From NCBI GenBank assembly GCA_019411205.1, contig DXRF01000107.1, positions 1 to 8,843 of the forward strand: a stretch of 8,843 nt of DNA. Reading direction: 5' to 3'. The DNA is from Parabacteroides sp. GTDB taxonomy: Bacteria; Bacteroidota; Bacteroidia; Bacteroidales; Tannerellaceae. Position 1 is the first letter of the stretch. Every line of letters starts with the position of its first letter. Positions 1-6,177 of this stretch are shown one piece after another. The position numbers and the translations under genes are program-made. The notes beneath the pieces were generated by a model, which was given only the letters and a program-made list of their open reading frames with translations, had not been told where the DNA came from and ran no database searches.

Positions 1-80
1 ACTGTTTTTTATGTGCAAGAGTTTGGAATGAAAGAATCCAGTCTTTTGTGATTTGATAACAAATTTAATATATTATAATT
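1..80. other. Leader upstream of the nhaD-like gene
   Basis: This short A/T-rich stretch lies between the left window edge and the antiporter start. I found no good TAnnTTTG promoter core and no hairpin followed by a T-run. A TATAAT-like string lies a few bases before the start codon, which is too close to act as a promoter for it. The promoter of the antiporter operon may therefore be poorly matched or lie outside the window. Confidence 0.4.
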
Positions 81-1490
81 ATGTTTATTTTAATGCCTGT
101 CATCTTTGTCTTAGGTATTCTTGCAATCGCGTTGGAGGATAAGATAAAGATAAATAAAGCTGCGATAGCTCTGTTTATGGCAATATCACTATGGATGATA
201 TTGATGTTTGACGCCTATGATATTTTTGTCGAACGCTCCAGTCCTTTGTTTCAGGAGTTTCTGACTCAAAATCCGGAAATGGCAAATGCTTCTCTGAAAG
301 ATCAGTTTATTACATTTATTACAAACCGTTCGATTGTTTATCATTTAGGGAATGTTGCTGAAACGCTTTTCTTTGTCATGTGCTCTATGCTGATTGTCGA
401 TATCGTGGATAAGCATGGTGGTTTCCGGGCTGTTACCGGATATATCCGTACTGCCAATAAAAGGAAACTATTGTGGTATATAAGTTTTGCCACTTTTTTC
501 TTTTCCGCTTTGTTGGATAACTTAGCTGCTGCTATCGTGATTATGGCTGTGCTGCGGAAGTTGGTTCCGGACCGGACGGATCGTTTGAAGTATGCCTGTA
601 TGGTGATTATCGCGGCGAATGCAGGTGGTTCATGGTCTCCGATCGGTGACGTGACGACCATTTTGCTTTGGGTGGGTAAGAATGTCACGGCTATGCACCA
701 GATTTCGCACGTGTTCCTTCCGGCATTGGTGAACTTGCTTGTACCTCTGACGATTGCCAATTTTTGGCTGTTTAAGAAAGATGCAACTTTGCGTGTGATG
801 AGCGAGGAAGAAATGGCAGACGAATATACACCGGAAATTCCGAATCATTCGCGTCGGGTGATTTTTGTGATCGGTGTCCTTTCGTTGGCATTGGTTCCTG
901 TCTTTCAGATGTTGACGAACCTTCCGCCTTTCTTAGGTGTTTTGCTGGGTTTGGTGATCTTGTGGTTCTATACGGATATTATGTATAGTAAACTGCATAT
1001 GCACGAATCCAATAAGTTGCGTATTTCCCAGTTACTTCCGAATATTGACTTGGCGACGATATTTTTCTTTTTGGGTATCCTGATGGCGGTAGGGGCTTTG
1101 GAAACCTCCGGTCAGTTGGGGTTGATGTCTGCTTTTCTGGATAAGCATGTACATGAACCTTATCTGATCAGTTTCGTGATTGGTGTTTTGTCTTCCTGTG
1201 TGGACAACGTGGCTTTGGTTGCGGCAACAATGGGTATGTATCCGATCGTTCCGGATGCAGCCAATCTGGCTCCTTATGCCCAGTTTTTCGTATCGGACGG
1301 AGGTTTCTGGACATTCCTTGCCTACTGTGCCGTGACCGGTGGTAGTATCCTGATTATCGGTTCTGCAACCGGGGTAACGGTAATGGGATTGGAAAAGATC
1401 GATTTTATGTATTATACCAAACGATTTTCAATCCTGGCATTGATCGGCTATTGCTGTGGTGCCGGCGTATATATGTTATTATTTGTATAA
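81..1490 (+). CDS. nhaD: NhaD-family Na+/H+ antiporter
   Basis: This is an integral inner-membrane protein of 469 residues, the usual NhaD length, in the ion-transporter superfamily. NhaD proteins exchange cytoplasmic Na+ or Li+ for protons and support pH and sodium homeostasis. Most of the chain is hydrophobic and is compatible with roughly 11-13 membrane segments. The two-fold internal repeat of the family is visible: LLDNLAAAIV (DN at 146-147) matches SSCVDNVALVAA (DN at 375-376), and AGGSWSPIGD (181-190) matches TGGSILIIGS (419-428). The segment at residues 89-115 (HLGNVAETLFF, then a DKHGGF end) is also characteristic of NhaD. A hydrophilic loop rich in acidic residues spans about 232-258. 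The first ATG is chosen because the protein begins directly with a membrane segment; a second Met at residue 5 is possible. The dipeptidase gene follows after 12 bases, so the two are probably co-transcribed. The specific ion is inferred from the family. Confidence 0.9.
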   Translation: MFILMPVIFVLGILAIALEDKIKINKAAIALFMAISLWMILMFDAYDIFVERSSPLFQEFLTQNPEMANASLKDQFITFITNRSIVYHLGNVAETLFFVMCSMLIVDIVDKHGGFRAVTGYIRTANKRKLLWYISFATFFFSALLDNLAAAIVIMAVLRKLVPDRTDRLKYACMVIIAANAGGSWSPIGDVTTILLWVGKNVTAMHQISHVFLPALVNLLVPLTIANFWLFKKDATLRVMSEEEMADEYTPEIPNHSRRVIFVIGVLSLALVPVFQMLTNLPPFLGVLLGLVILWFYTDIMYSKLHMHESNKLRISQLLPNIDLATIFFFLGILMAVGALETSGQLGLMSAFLDKHVHEPYLISFVIGVLSSCVDNVALVAATMGMYPIVPDAANLAPYAQFFVSDGGFWTFLAYCAVTGGSILIIGSATGVTVMGLEKIDFMYYTKRFSILALIGYCCGAGVYMLLFV

Positions 1491-1502
1491 ACTTTTATTT
1501 AT

Positions 1503-3143
1503 ATGAGAAAAAAATGGATTTTGATGGCAGCCTGTGCTGTTACGTTTTCCGCAGTGGAAGCCCTTGCGTGCACAGGACTGTTGGTGGGAAAGAAAGCCTC
1601 GGTTGACGGCTCTGTTATGATCAGCTATGCGGCAGATTCGCATACGTTGTATGGTGAACTGTATCGCTGGCCGGCAGCAACTTGGCCGAAAGGGGCGATG
1701 CTGGATATCATCGAGTGGGATACCCATAAGCCATTGGGACAGATCCCGCAGGTTGAACAGACCTATTCTGTGGTTGGTAATATGAATGAATATCAGGTTG
1801 CGATTACGGAAAGTACTTTCGGGGGCCGTTCCGAACTGGTCGACACGACAGGTATCATGGATTACGGTAGTCTGATTTATGTTGCTTTGCAACGTTCTAA
1901 GACGGCTCGGGAGGCTATCCGGATTATGACTGACCTAGTTAAGGATTATGGTTATTATAGCAGTGGAGAAACGTTTTCTATTGCCGATAAGAACGAAGCT
2001 TGGGTGATGGAAATGATCGGGAAAGGTCCTGGTAATAAAGGAGCTGTCTGGGTAGCTATCCGCATTCCGGACGATTGTATTTCGGCTCATGCCAACCAAT
2101 CCCGTATCCAGCAGATCCCGTTTGATGATAAGGAGAATTGCATCTATTCACCGGATGTTGTCTCTTTTGCCCGTGAAAAGGGATATTTCACCGGTAAGGA
2201 TAAGGATTTCAGTTTTCAGAAAGCCTATTGTCCGTATGATTTTGGTGCTCTGCGTGGTTGTGAAGCTCGTGTGTGGTCTTTCTTCCGAAAATATGATAAG
2301 TCGATGGATCAATATACAGATTTGATCAAGGGTGATGTGACGAAGAAGCCGATGCCTTTGTATATCAAGCCTGATCGTTTGTTGTCCGTGCAGGATGTGC
2401 AGAACGGTATGCGCGACCATTTCGAAGGCACGGATTTAGATATGACGAAGGATGCTGGTGCTGGGCCTTACAAGGTCCCGTATCGTTGGCGTCCGATGAC
2501 TTTCGAAGTGGACGGCCAGGAATATACGAACGAGCGTGCGATTGCTACGCAGCAGACCGGTTTTGTGATTGTTCCTCAGATGCGTAACTGGCTACCGGAT
2601 GCCGTCGGTGGTATTCTTTGGTTCGGTGTGGATGATGCGGACATGACTGTCTTTACGCCGATCTATTGTTCGGTAACAGCTTCTCCCGAGTGCTATCGTG
2701 TCGGAAACGGTGATATGATGAATTTTTCTTGGACATCCGCTTTTTGGATTCATAACTGGGTGGCTAATATGGCGTATAGCAAATATAGCTATATGATTCA
2801 AGACATCCGCCCTGTTCAACAGGAGTTGGAGAACGGCTATCAACAGACAATCCCGGCTATCGATAAGGCGGCAATGGAATTGTATGCCGAGAATCCGACG
2901 GAAGCGGTCAGGTTTTTGACCTGGTTCAGTTCTACGACTGCCGACCAGGCAACGGCCCGTTGGAAGAAATTAGGAGAATATTTGTTGGTCAAATATATAG
3001 ACGGAAACGTGAAGAAGGAAGAAAACGGACAATTCAAGCAGAATGGTTACGGATTATCCGAATATCCGGATTTCCCTGGCTATGACGAAGATTATTATCG
3101 TAGCATTGTAAAGAGCGCAGGCGATAAATTAAAAGTAAAATAA
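1503..3143 (+). CDS. Exported C69-family dipeptidase
   Basis: The product is a 546-residue peptidase of family C69 (PepD-like, N-terminal nucleophile hydrolases), which cleave dipeptides or act as aminopeptidases. Residues 1-22 form a signal peptide ending in ALA, and the next residue is Cys23. Signal peptidase I cleavage there would free Cys23 as the N-terminal catalytic nucleophile, so export and activation would be a single step. Family motifs follow in order: CTGLLVGKKASVDGS (23-37), SYAADSHTLYGELY (41-54), MNEYQVAITESTFGGR (94-109), SIADKNEAWVMEMIGKG (159-175) and CISAHANQSRI (192-202). The likely location is the periplasm or cell surface. An alternative lipobox at Cys11 (MAAC) is possible but sits very early and would bury the nucleophile. 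The start codon has no Shine-Dalgarno; it is fixed by the signal peptide. It probably shares a transcript with the antiporter upstream. The physiological substrate is unknown; dietary peptides or cell-wall peptides are both plausible. Confidence 0.9.
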   Translation: MRKKWILMAACAVTFSAVEALACTGLLVGKKASVDGSVMISYAADSHTLYGELYRWPAATWPKGAMLDIIEWDTHKPLGQIPQVEQTYSVVGNMNEYQVAITESTFGGRSELVDTTGIMDYGSLIYVALQRSKTAREAIRIMTDLVKDYGYYSSGETFSIADKNEAWVMEMIGKGPGNKGAVWVAIRIPDDCISAHANQSRIQQIPFDDKENCIYSPDVVSFAREKGYFTGKDKDFSFQKAYCPYDFGALRGCEARVWSFFRKYDKSMDQYTDLIKGDVTKKPMPLYIKPDRLLSVQDVQNGMRDHFEGTDLDMTKDAGAGPYKVPYRWRPMTFEVDGQEYTNERAIATQQTGFVIVPQMRNWLPDAVGGILWFGVDDADMTVFTPIYCSVTASPECYRVGNGDMMNFSWTSAFWIHNWVANMAYSKYSYMIQDIRPVQQELENGYQQTIPAIDKAAMELYAENPTEAVRFLTWFSSTTADQATARWKKLGEYLLVKYIDGNVKKEENGQFKQNGYGLSEYPDFPGYDEDYYRSIVKSAGDKLKVK

Positions 3144-3166
3144 TATGCCTTTTCCAAATAAAATAT

Positions 3167-3174
3167 TATATTTG
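3167..3174 (+). promoter_or_regulatory. Bacteroidota -7 promoter core for the barrel gene
   Basis: TATATTTG is an exact match to the Bacteroidota primary sigma -7 consensus TAnnTTTG. It lies 33 bases before the ATG at 3208, giving a leader of roughly 25-30 bases. No good -33 TTG element is visible at the expected distance, where the upstream sequence runs through the dipeptidase stop codon. The site argues that the barrel gene has its own transcript and that translation starts at 3208, not further upstream. Confidence 0.6.
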
Positions 3175-3207
3175 GCGATAGATATTGTTGTACTAAATAA
3201 GAAAAGT

Positions 3208-3690
3208 ATGAAAAAATTAATTGTTATGTTGATGCTGACGCTGTTCAGTATAGGTGCATATGCACAGACGCAGCAAGGTCAATCCTCGTTTGGTTTCAAC
3301 TTAGGTTATAATTTTAATGATATCGGTAATGCTACTATCGGCATCGATTATCGTTATTGTGTAACGGATGCATTTCGTTTGACCCCGTCTATTACTCATT
3401 TTGTAAAGAATGATGGTTTAAATGCATGGGCGATCGATATGAATGCTCATTATGTGTTTAAACTGAGTGAGATGTTCGGCTTTTATCCGTTGGCAGGTTT
3501 AAGTCTTTCGTTTTGGAAAGCAAGCTATGGTCATTATAGTGCTAATGAAACTCGTTTTGGTGCTAATATTGGCTTGGGGGGTGAAGTGTATGCAACGGAT
3601 CGGATATCTGTCGGATTGGAAGCTAAATATAACATAATAAAGGATTTGGATGCCGCAGCATTAGCTGTTCGTGTCGGATACAATTTCTAA
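3208..3690 (+). CDS. Small outer-membrane beta-barrel protein
   Basis: The product is a 160-residue protein with a clear signal peptide (MKKLIVMLMLTLFSIGAYAQ, cleavage after AYA). The mature part is about 140 residues of alternating hydrophobic and polar residues that can be read as eight strands. Examples are SSFGFNLGYNF, NATIGIDYRYCV, FYPLAGLSLSFW, RISVGLEAKYNII and AAALAVRVGYNF. It ends in Phe preceded by Gly-Tyr-Asn, the aromatic end typical of proteins inserted by the BAM machinery. This fits the OmpX/OmpA-like 8-stranded outer-membrane barrel class. Its role (adhesion, small porin or stress protein) cannot be told. The reading frame is open back to an ATG at 3145, but that start would place 21 residues before the signal peptide and would lie upstream of the promoter core at 3167-3174, so 3208 is preferred. 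A strong terminator follows the stop codon. Confidence 0.82.
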   Translation: MKKLIVMLMLTLFSIGAYAQTQQGQSSFGFNLGYNFNDIGNATIGIDYRYCVTDAFRLTPSITHFVKNDGLNAWAIDMNAHYVFKLSEMFGFYPLAGLSLSFWKASYGHYSANETRFGANIGLGGEVYATDRISVGLEAKYNIIKDLDAAALAVRVGYNF

Positions 3691-3716
3691 ATAATCAAAA
3701 TTCTGTATATACGAAG

Positions 3717-3750
3717 AAAGGGGAGTGGTGACACATCCCCTTTTTATTTT
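3717..3750 (+). terminator. Rho-independent terminator after the barrel gene
   Basis: The left arm AAAGGGGAGTG (3717-3727) pairs with the right arm CAC-A-TCCCCTTT (3732-3743), with one bulged A and a four-base loop GTGA. The hairpin is followed by a T-rich run up to 3750. It begins 26 bases after the barrel stop codon. The opposing minus-strand HAD gene ends 31 bases beyond it, so the hairpin may also slow transcription from that side, although the T-run on the minus strand is weak. Confidence 0.85.
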
Positions 3751-3781
3751 CTAAACGGGCAATACGTTTTCTGTTCCCATT

Positions 3782-4426
3782 CTACCATTTTTGGTATTCT
3801 TCGAACGTAATGTCTTGAAAATCGGGTATGACCTGATATACTTTATCTTTCAAAGACTTCTCGGAATTGGTTGTGCTAAGTCCGATAACCCGCATACCCG
3901 CATTGGTTCCGGCTTGTATTCCGGCAAAAGAATCTTCAAATACCAAACAGTCGGCAGGTGATACATGTAGGTCGGAGGCGGCAAGTAAATAACACATCGG
4001 ATCTGGTTTCCCTTTTGTTATCCGGTCGGCACTCACAACCGTATCGAACAGGTTGTCGAGTTTCAAAAGACGGAAGGCCCGTTTTAGTTTGGTATCGTCG
4101 GAACTGGTGACCAAACCGATTTTTACACCATTGCTTTTCAGAAGATGGATAAACTCTATTGCGCCCGGAACTGGTGGAAAAGACATTTTCTGTTCGAAAT
4201 CCATTGATTCGCGGGTTACCATTTCTTTAAATTCTTCAGATCGGTCGGAGAAATACTTATCCAATATATAAGGTAATGTTGTCCCTTTGATATGGGATGC
4301 GAAATTAGGGATTCCCGTCTGATAGCGTTCTCCCGCTTCATTCCAGTAAATATCGTAAATAGGTTCTGTGTCTACAACTACACCGTCGAAATCAAAAAAG
4401 GCAGTCTTCATAAACTGTTGTTTCAT
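3782..4426 (-). CDS. HAD-superfamily hydrolase, beta-phosphoglucomutase/sugar-phosphatase type
   Basis: The product is a cytoplasmic HAD-family enzyme of 214 residues, with all four family motifs present. Motif I is FFDFDGVVVDTEP, with nucleophile Asp12 and general acid/base Asp14. Motif II is GLVTSSDD. The motif III Lys is in TKGKPDP. Motif IV is CLVFEDSFAGIQAG. A helical cap of about 60 residues between motifs I and II places it in the beta-phosphoglucomutase-like subgroup. That subgroup includes sugar-phosphate phosphatases and phosphoglucomutases, and the substrate is not predictable here. The open frame extends to an ATG at 4465, but that codon overlaps the promoter core at 4463-4470, so it cannot be the start of that transcript. 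I chose the ATG at 4426, which gives a leader of about 30 bases like the barrel gene; the ATG at 4411, right before the DxD motif, is an equal alternative. The gene stands alone on its strand. Confidence 0.88.
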   Translation of the reverse strand: MKQQFMKTAFFDFDGVVVDTEPIYDIYWNEAGERYQTGIPNFASHIKGTTLPYILDKYFSDRSEEFKEMVTRESMDFEQKMSFPPVPGAIEFIHLLKSNGVKIGLVTSSDDTKLKRAFRLLKLDNLFDTVVSADRITKGKPDPMCYLLAASDLHVSPADCLVFEDSFAGIQAGTNAGMRVIGLSTTNSEKSLKDKVYQVIPDFQDITFEEYQKW

Positions 4427-4462
4427 AAAAATCAATTTGTTTATAATAAGGTCATTTGTCTG

Positions 4463-4470
4463 CAAATATA
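4463..4470 (-). promoter_or_regulatory. Bacteroidota -7 promoter core for the HAD gene
   Basis: On the minus strand this reads TATATTTG, an exact TAnnTTTG match. It lies about 37 bases upstream of the ATG at 4426. No clear -33 TTTG is seen at 19-21 bases further upstream. Its position excludes the in-frame ATG at 4465 as the start for a transcript made from this promoter. Confidence 0.55.
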
Positions 4471-4515
4471 CTTTTTATTGGGATACAGAGAGAATAAATT
4501 TTGACTTTATTCCTT

Positions 4516-4527
4516 TATTACGTAATA
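4516..4527. repeat. Perfect 12-base palindrome TATTACGTAATA
   Basis: TATTACGTAATA equals its own reverse complement over all 12 bases. It lies about 46 bases upstream of the minus-strand -7 core, a reasonable place for an activator or repressor dimer. It could be chance in an A/T-rich region. Confidence 0.4.
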
Positions 4528-4570
4528 GAAAATAATCTCGCTGCTATATTGTTCTTAGAATATTCGGCAG

Positions 4571-4584
4571 TGATTATGTAATCA
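4571..4584. repeat. Inverted repeat TGATTA-TG-TAATCA
   Basis: Two perfect 6-base arms are separated by two bases. The element lies near the middle of the divergent gap, about 100 bases from each -7 core. The form is compatible with a dimeric helix-turn-helix protein site, but there is no evidence of its use. Confidence 0.35.
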
Positions 4585-4655
4585 ACACCGCTGATTTTAG
4601 AATAGTAGCAGGGAGAGCGGGAAATATACGGCTTGTAAAAACTATTTTAGTGTAG

Positions 4656-4666
4656 TTGTCTAACTT
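4656..4666 (+). repeat. 11-base direct repeat TTGTCTAACTT, copy 1
   Basis: TTGTCTAACTT occurs here and again, identically and in the same orientation, at 4747-4757. This copy lies 36 bases upstream of the -7 core of the DUF1080 operon. It is embedded in AGTTGTCTAACT, which has inverted arms AGTT and AACT, so each copy could itself be a small dyad. Confidence 0.5.
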
Positions 4667-4702
4667 TTTTGAGATTTAATGCTGTGGTAGTGCAAAAACT
4701 TA

Positions 4703-4710
4703 TATCTTTG
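4703..4710 (+). promoter_or_regulatory. Bacteroidota -7 promoter core for the DUF1080-Gfo operon
   Basis: TATCTTTG matches TAnnTTTG exactly. Transcription would begin near 4715, leaving a leader of roughly 60 bases before the ATG at 4778, longer than the leaders of the two neighbouring genes. No standard -33 element is visible at the expected distance, which would suit a promoter that needs an activator. Confidence 0.6.
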
Positions 4711-4722
4711 TGCACGTACACA
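4709..4722. repeat. Imperfect 14-base palindrome over the presumed start site
   Basis: TGTGCACGTACACA reads as a dyad with matching TGTG/CACA arms and an ACGT centre; only one base pair (positions 5 and 10) breaks the symmetry. It overlaps the end of the -7 core and the expected transcription start, a position where a bound protein would block transcription. Confidence 0.4.
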
Positions 4723-4746
4723 TATTTGTTAACTAAATGAAATTGA

Positions 4747-4757
4747 TTGTCTAACTT
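4747..4757 (+). repeat. 11-base direct repeat TTGTCTAACTT, copy 2
   Basis: This is an exact second copy of the repeat at 4656-4666, offset by 91 bases. It lies in the presumed 5' leader of the DUF1080 operon, 20 bases before the start codon. The two copies bracket the promoter core. Confidence 0.5.
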
Positions 4758-4777
4758 ATAGTATCAGAAAAAAGCAA

Positions 4778-6157
4778 ATGAAAGCGTATTTGAAATTAGC
4801 AGCTTTGTCTCTGACTTTGCTGTGTGGTGCTTGCCAACCTAACGACGGATGGCAGCAGTTGTTTAACGGTAAGGATTTTACCGGTTTCAAGCAGTTGAAC
4901 GGAGAAGCCCCTTATCGTGTGGAGAATGGTTGTATGGTTGGTAAATCCGTCTCTGGCCAACCAAATAGTTTTATGGCTACCGAACTGGATTATGGCGACT
5001 TCATCCTGGAATTTGAAGTGAAGTGCGATCCGAGTCTGAATTCCGGAGTACAGTTCCGTAGTGAGAGCTTGCCGGATTATCAGAATGGGCGTGTACACGG
5101 TTACCAGTGTGAAATAGATCCGTCCGATCGTGCCTGGAGCGGAGGTGTCTATGATGAAGCACGCCGTGGTTGGTTGGTTCCTTTGACGGATAATGATGCG
5201 GGGCGTGCTGCTTACAAAAGAGATGATTGGAATAAGTATCGTATTGAAGCTATCGGTCAAAGTATTCGTATCTGGTTGAACGGTGTGAATACTGCCAACT
5301 TGGTAGACGATATGACTCCGAAAGGCTTTATTGCTTTCCAGGTTCATGGTATCGGCAAGGATATGTCTAAAGAGGGGAAGGAAATCTGGTGGCGTAATAT
5401 TCGTATTAAGACGGAAAATCTGGAAGCGGAGCGTATGCAAGGCACGTTGGCCCCGGAAGTGAACTGTATTCCGAATACGTTAACAGAAGCAGAAAAGGCG
5501 GCCGGTTGGAAACTGTTGTTTGACGGTAAGACTTCTAACGGATGGCGGGGAGCTGGACAGGAAACATTCCCCGAAAATGGATGGAAGATAGAAAATGGCG
5601 AACTGACTGTTATGAAAAATGGTGGTCCGGAAGGTAAAAGAGGCGGTGATATCCTGACGGTCGATGAGTTCGGCGCATTCGAACTGAGCTTTGAGTTCAA
5701 ATTGACGGAAGGCGCCAACAGCGGTTTGAAATATATGATTAAGGAAAGTGAAAAGAATAAGGGCTTTGTGATCGGTCCGGAATACCAGGTATTGGATGAC
5801 AAGAAACATCCGGATGCTACAAAATATACAACTTATCCGGGCAGCCGTACAGTTGCCAGTTTGTATGATATCATTCCTGCAAAAAACAAACGTTTCAACG
5901 GTGTTGGACAGTGGAATAAGGGTGTAGTGAAAGTATTCCCGAACAAACATGTCGAACATTGGCTGAACGGCTTCAAGACTGTTGAGTATGATTGGGCTTC
6001 GGATGCATTGCTGGAAGTCGTGAAGGGAAGCAAATTCGCGAAGAAGGAATATGCCGAATTCGGACCTTTCGGTACTGCTGAAAAAGGTCATATCCTTTTG
6101 CAGGATCACTGGGACGAAGTTTCTTTCCGGAATATCAAGATTAGAGAACTTAAATAA
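4778..6157 (+). CDS. Tandem DUF1080 (3-keto-disaccharide hydrolase) lipoprotein
   Basis: The 459-residue protein begins with a lipoprotein-type signal peptide ending LLCGAC, so Cys19 would be lipidated; the -3 residue is Cys rather than the usual Leu. No strong acidic surface-export signal follows (CQPND), so a periplasm-facing location is more likely, without certainty. Two DUF1080 domains (Pfam name 3-keto-disaccharide hydrolase, a concanavalin-like beta-sandwich) follow, at about 24-215 and 243-458. Each opens with GW-LF-GK, has NSG (88-90, 314-316), a Tyr-Gln strand (YQCEID at 109-114, EYQVLD at 335-340), a WLNG strand (166-169, 395-398) and closes with RNI-IK. Family members cleave glycosides already oxidised at C3. 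The Tat-exported oxidoreductase 20 bases downstream is the natural partner. The two domains differ around the presumed active site, so they are not a recent duplication. The start is fixed by the signal peptide; no Shine-Dalgarno is seen. The substrate is unknown. Confidence 0.88.
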   Translation: MKAYLKLAALSLTLLCGACQPNDGWQQLFNGKDFTGFKQLNGEAPYRVENGCMVGKSVSGQPNSFMATELDYGDFILEFEVKCDPSLNSGVQFRSESLPDYQNGRVHGYQCEIDPSDRAWSGGVYDEARRGWLVPLTDNDAGRAAYKRDDWNKYRIEAIGQSIRIWLNGVNTANLVDDMTPKGFIAFQVHGIGKDMSKEGKEIWWRNIRIKTENLEAERMQGTLAPEVNCIPNTLTEAEKAAGWKLLFDGKTSNGWRGAGQETFPENGWKIENGELTVMKNGGPEGKRGGDILTVDEFGAFELSFEFKLTEGANSGLKYMIKESEKNKGFVIGPEYQVLDDKKHPDATKYTTYPGSRTVASLYDIIPAKNKRFNGVGQWNKGVVKVFPNKHVEHWLNGFKTVEYDWASDALLEVVKGSKFAKKEYAEFGPFGTAEKGHILLQDHWDEVSFRNIKIRELK

Positions 6158-6177
6158 TTAACTAAAAAATAGGAACC

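Larger units (their letters stand above)
4427..4777. other. Divergent regulatory intergenic region
   Basis: These 351 A/T-rich bases separate the minus-strand HAD gene from the plus-strand DUF1080 operon. I see no convincing protein gene, tRNA or structured RNA in it. It contains one Bacteroidota -7 core for each direction, two palindromic sequences in the middle (4516-4527 and 4571-4584), an imperfect palindrome over the plus-strand start site (4709-4722), and two copies of an 11-base repeat around the plus-strand promoter. The density of symmetric elements suggests regulator binding, but no regulator gene is present in the window. Confidence 0.6.

Noticed and set aside
4541..4570. A possible hairpin with CTGC and GCAG ends around TTCTTAGAA
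   Set aside because: The arms pair only at the ends and near the loop; internal mismatches leave no stable stem, and no T-run follows.
4466..4700. A hidden small RNA or small protein in the divergent gap
   Set aside because: No frame with a plausible start and composition, no conserved RNA fold and no terminator were found; a small RNA cannot be excluded but is unsupported.
4796..5440. A 214-codon open frame on the minus strand inside the DUF1080 gene
   Set aside because: It lies fully antisense to a well-supported gene, shows no recognisable domain, and its composition is that of a reverse-strand shadow of codon-biased sequence.
4847..6154. A recent tandem duplication making the two-domain DUF1080 gene
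   Set aside because: Only short motifs are shared between the halves at protein level and no long DNA repeat is visible, so the domains are old and divergent.
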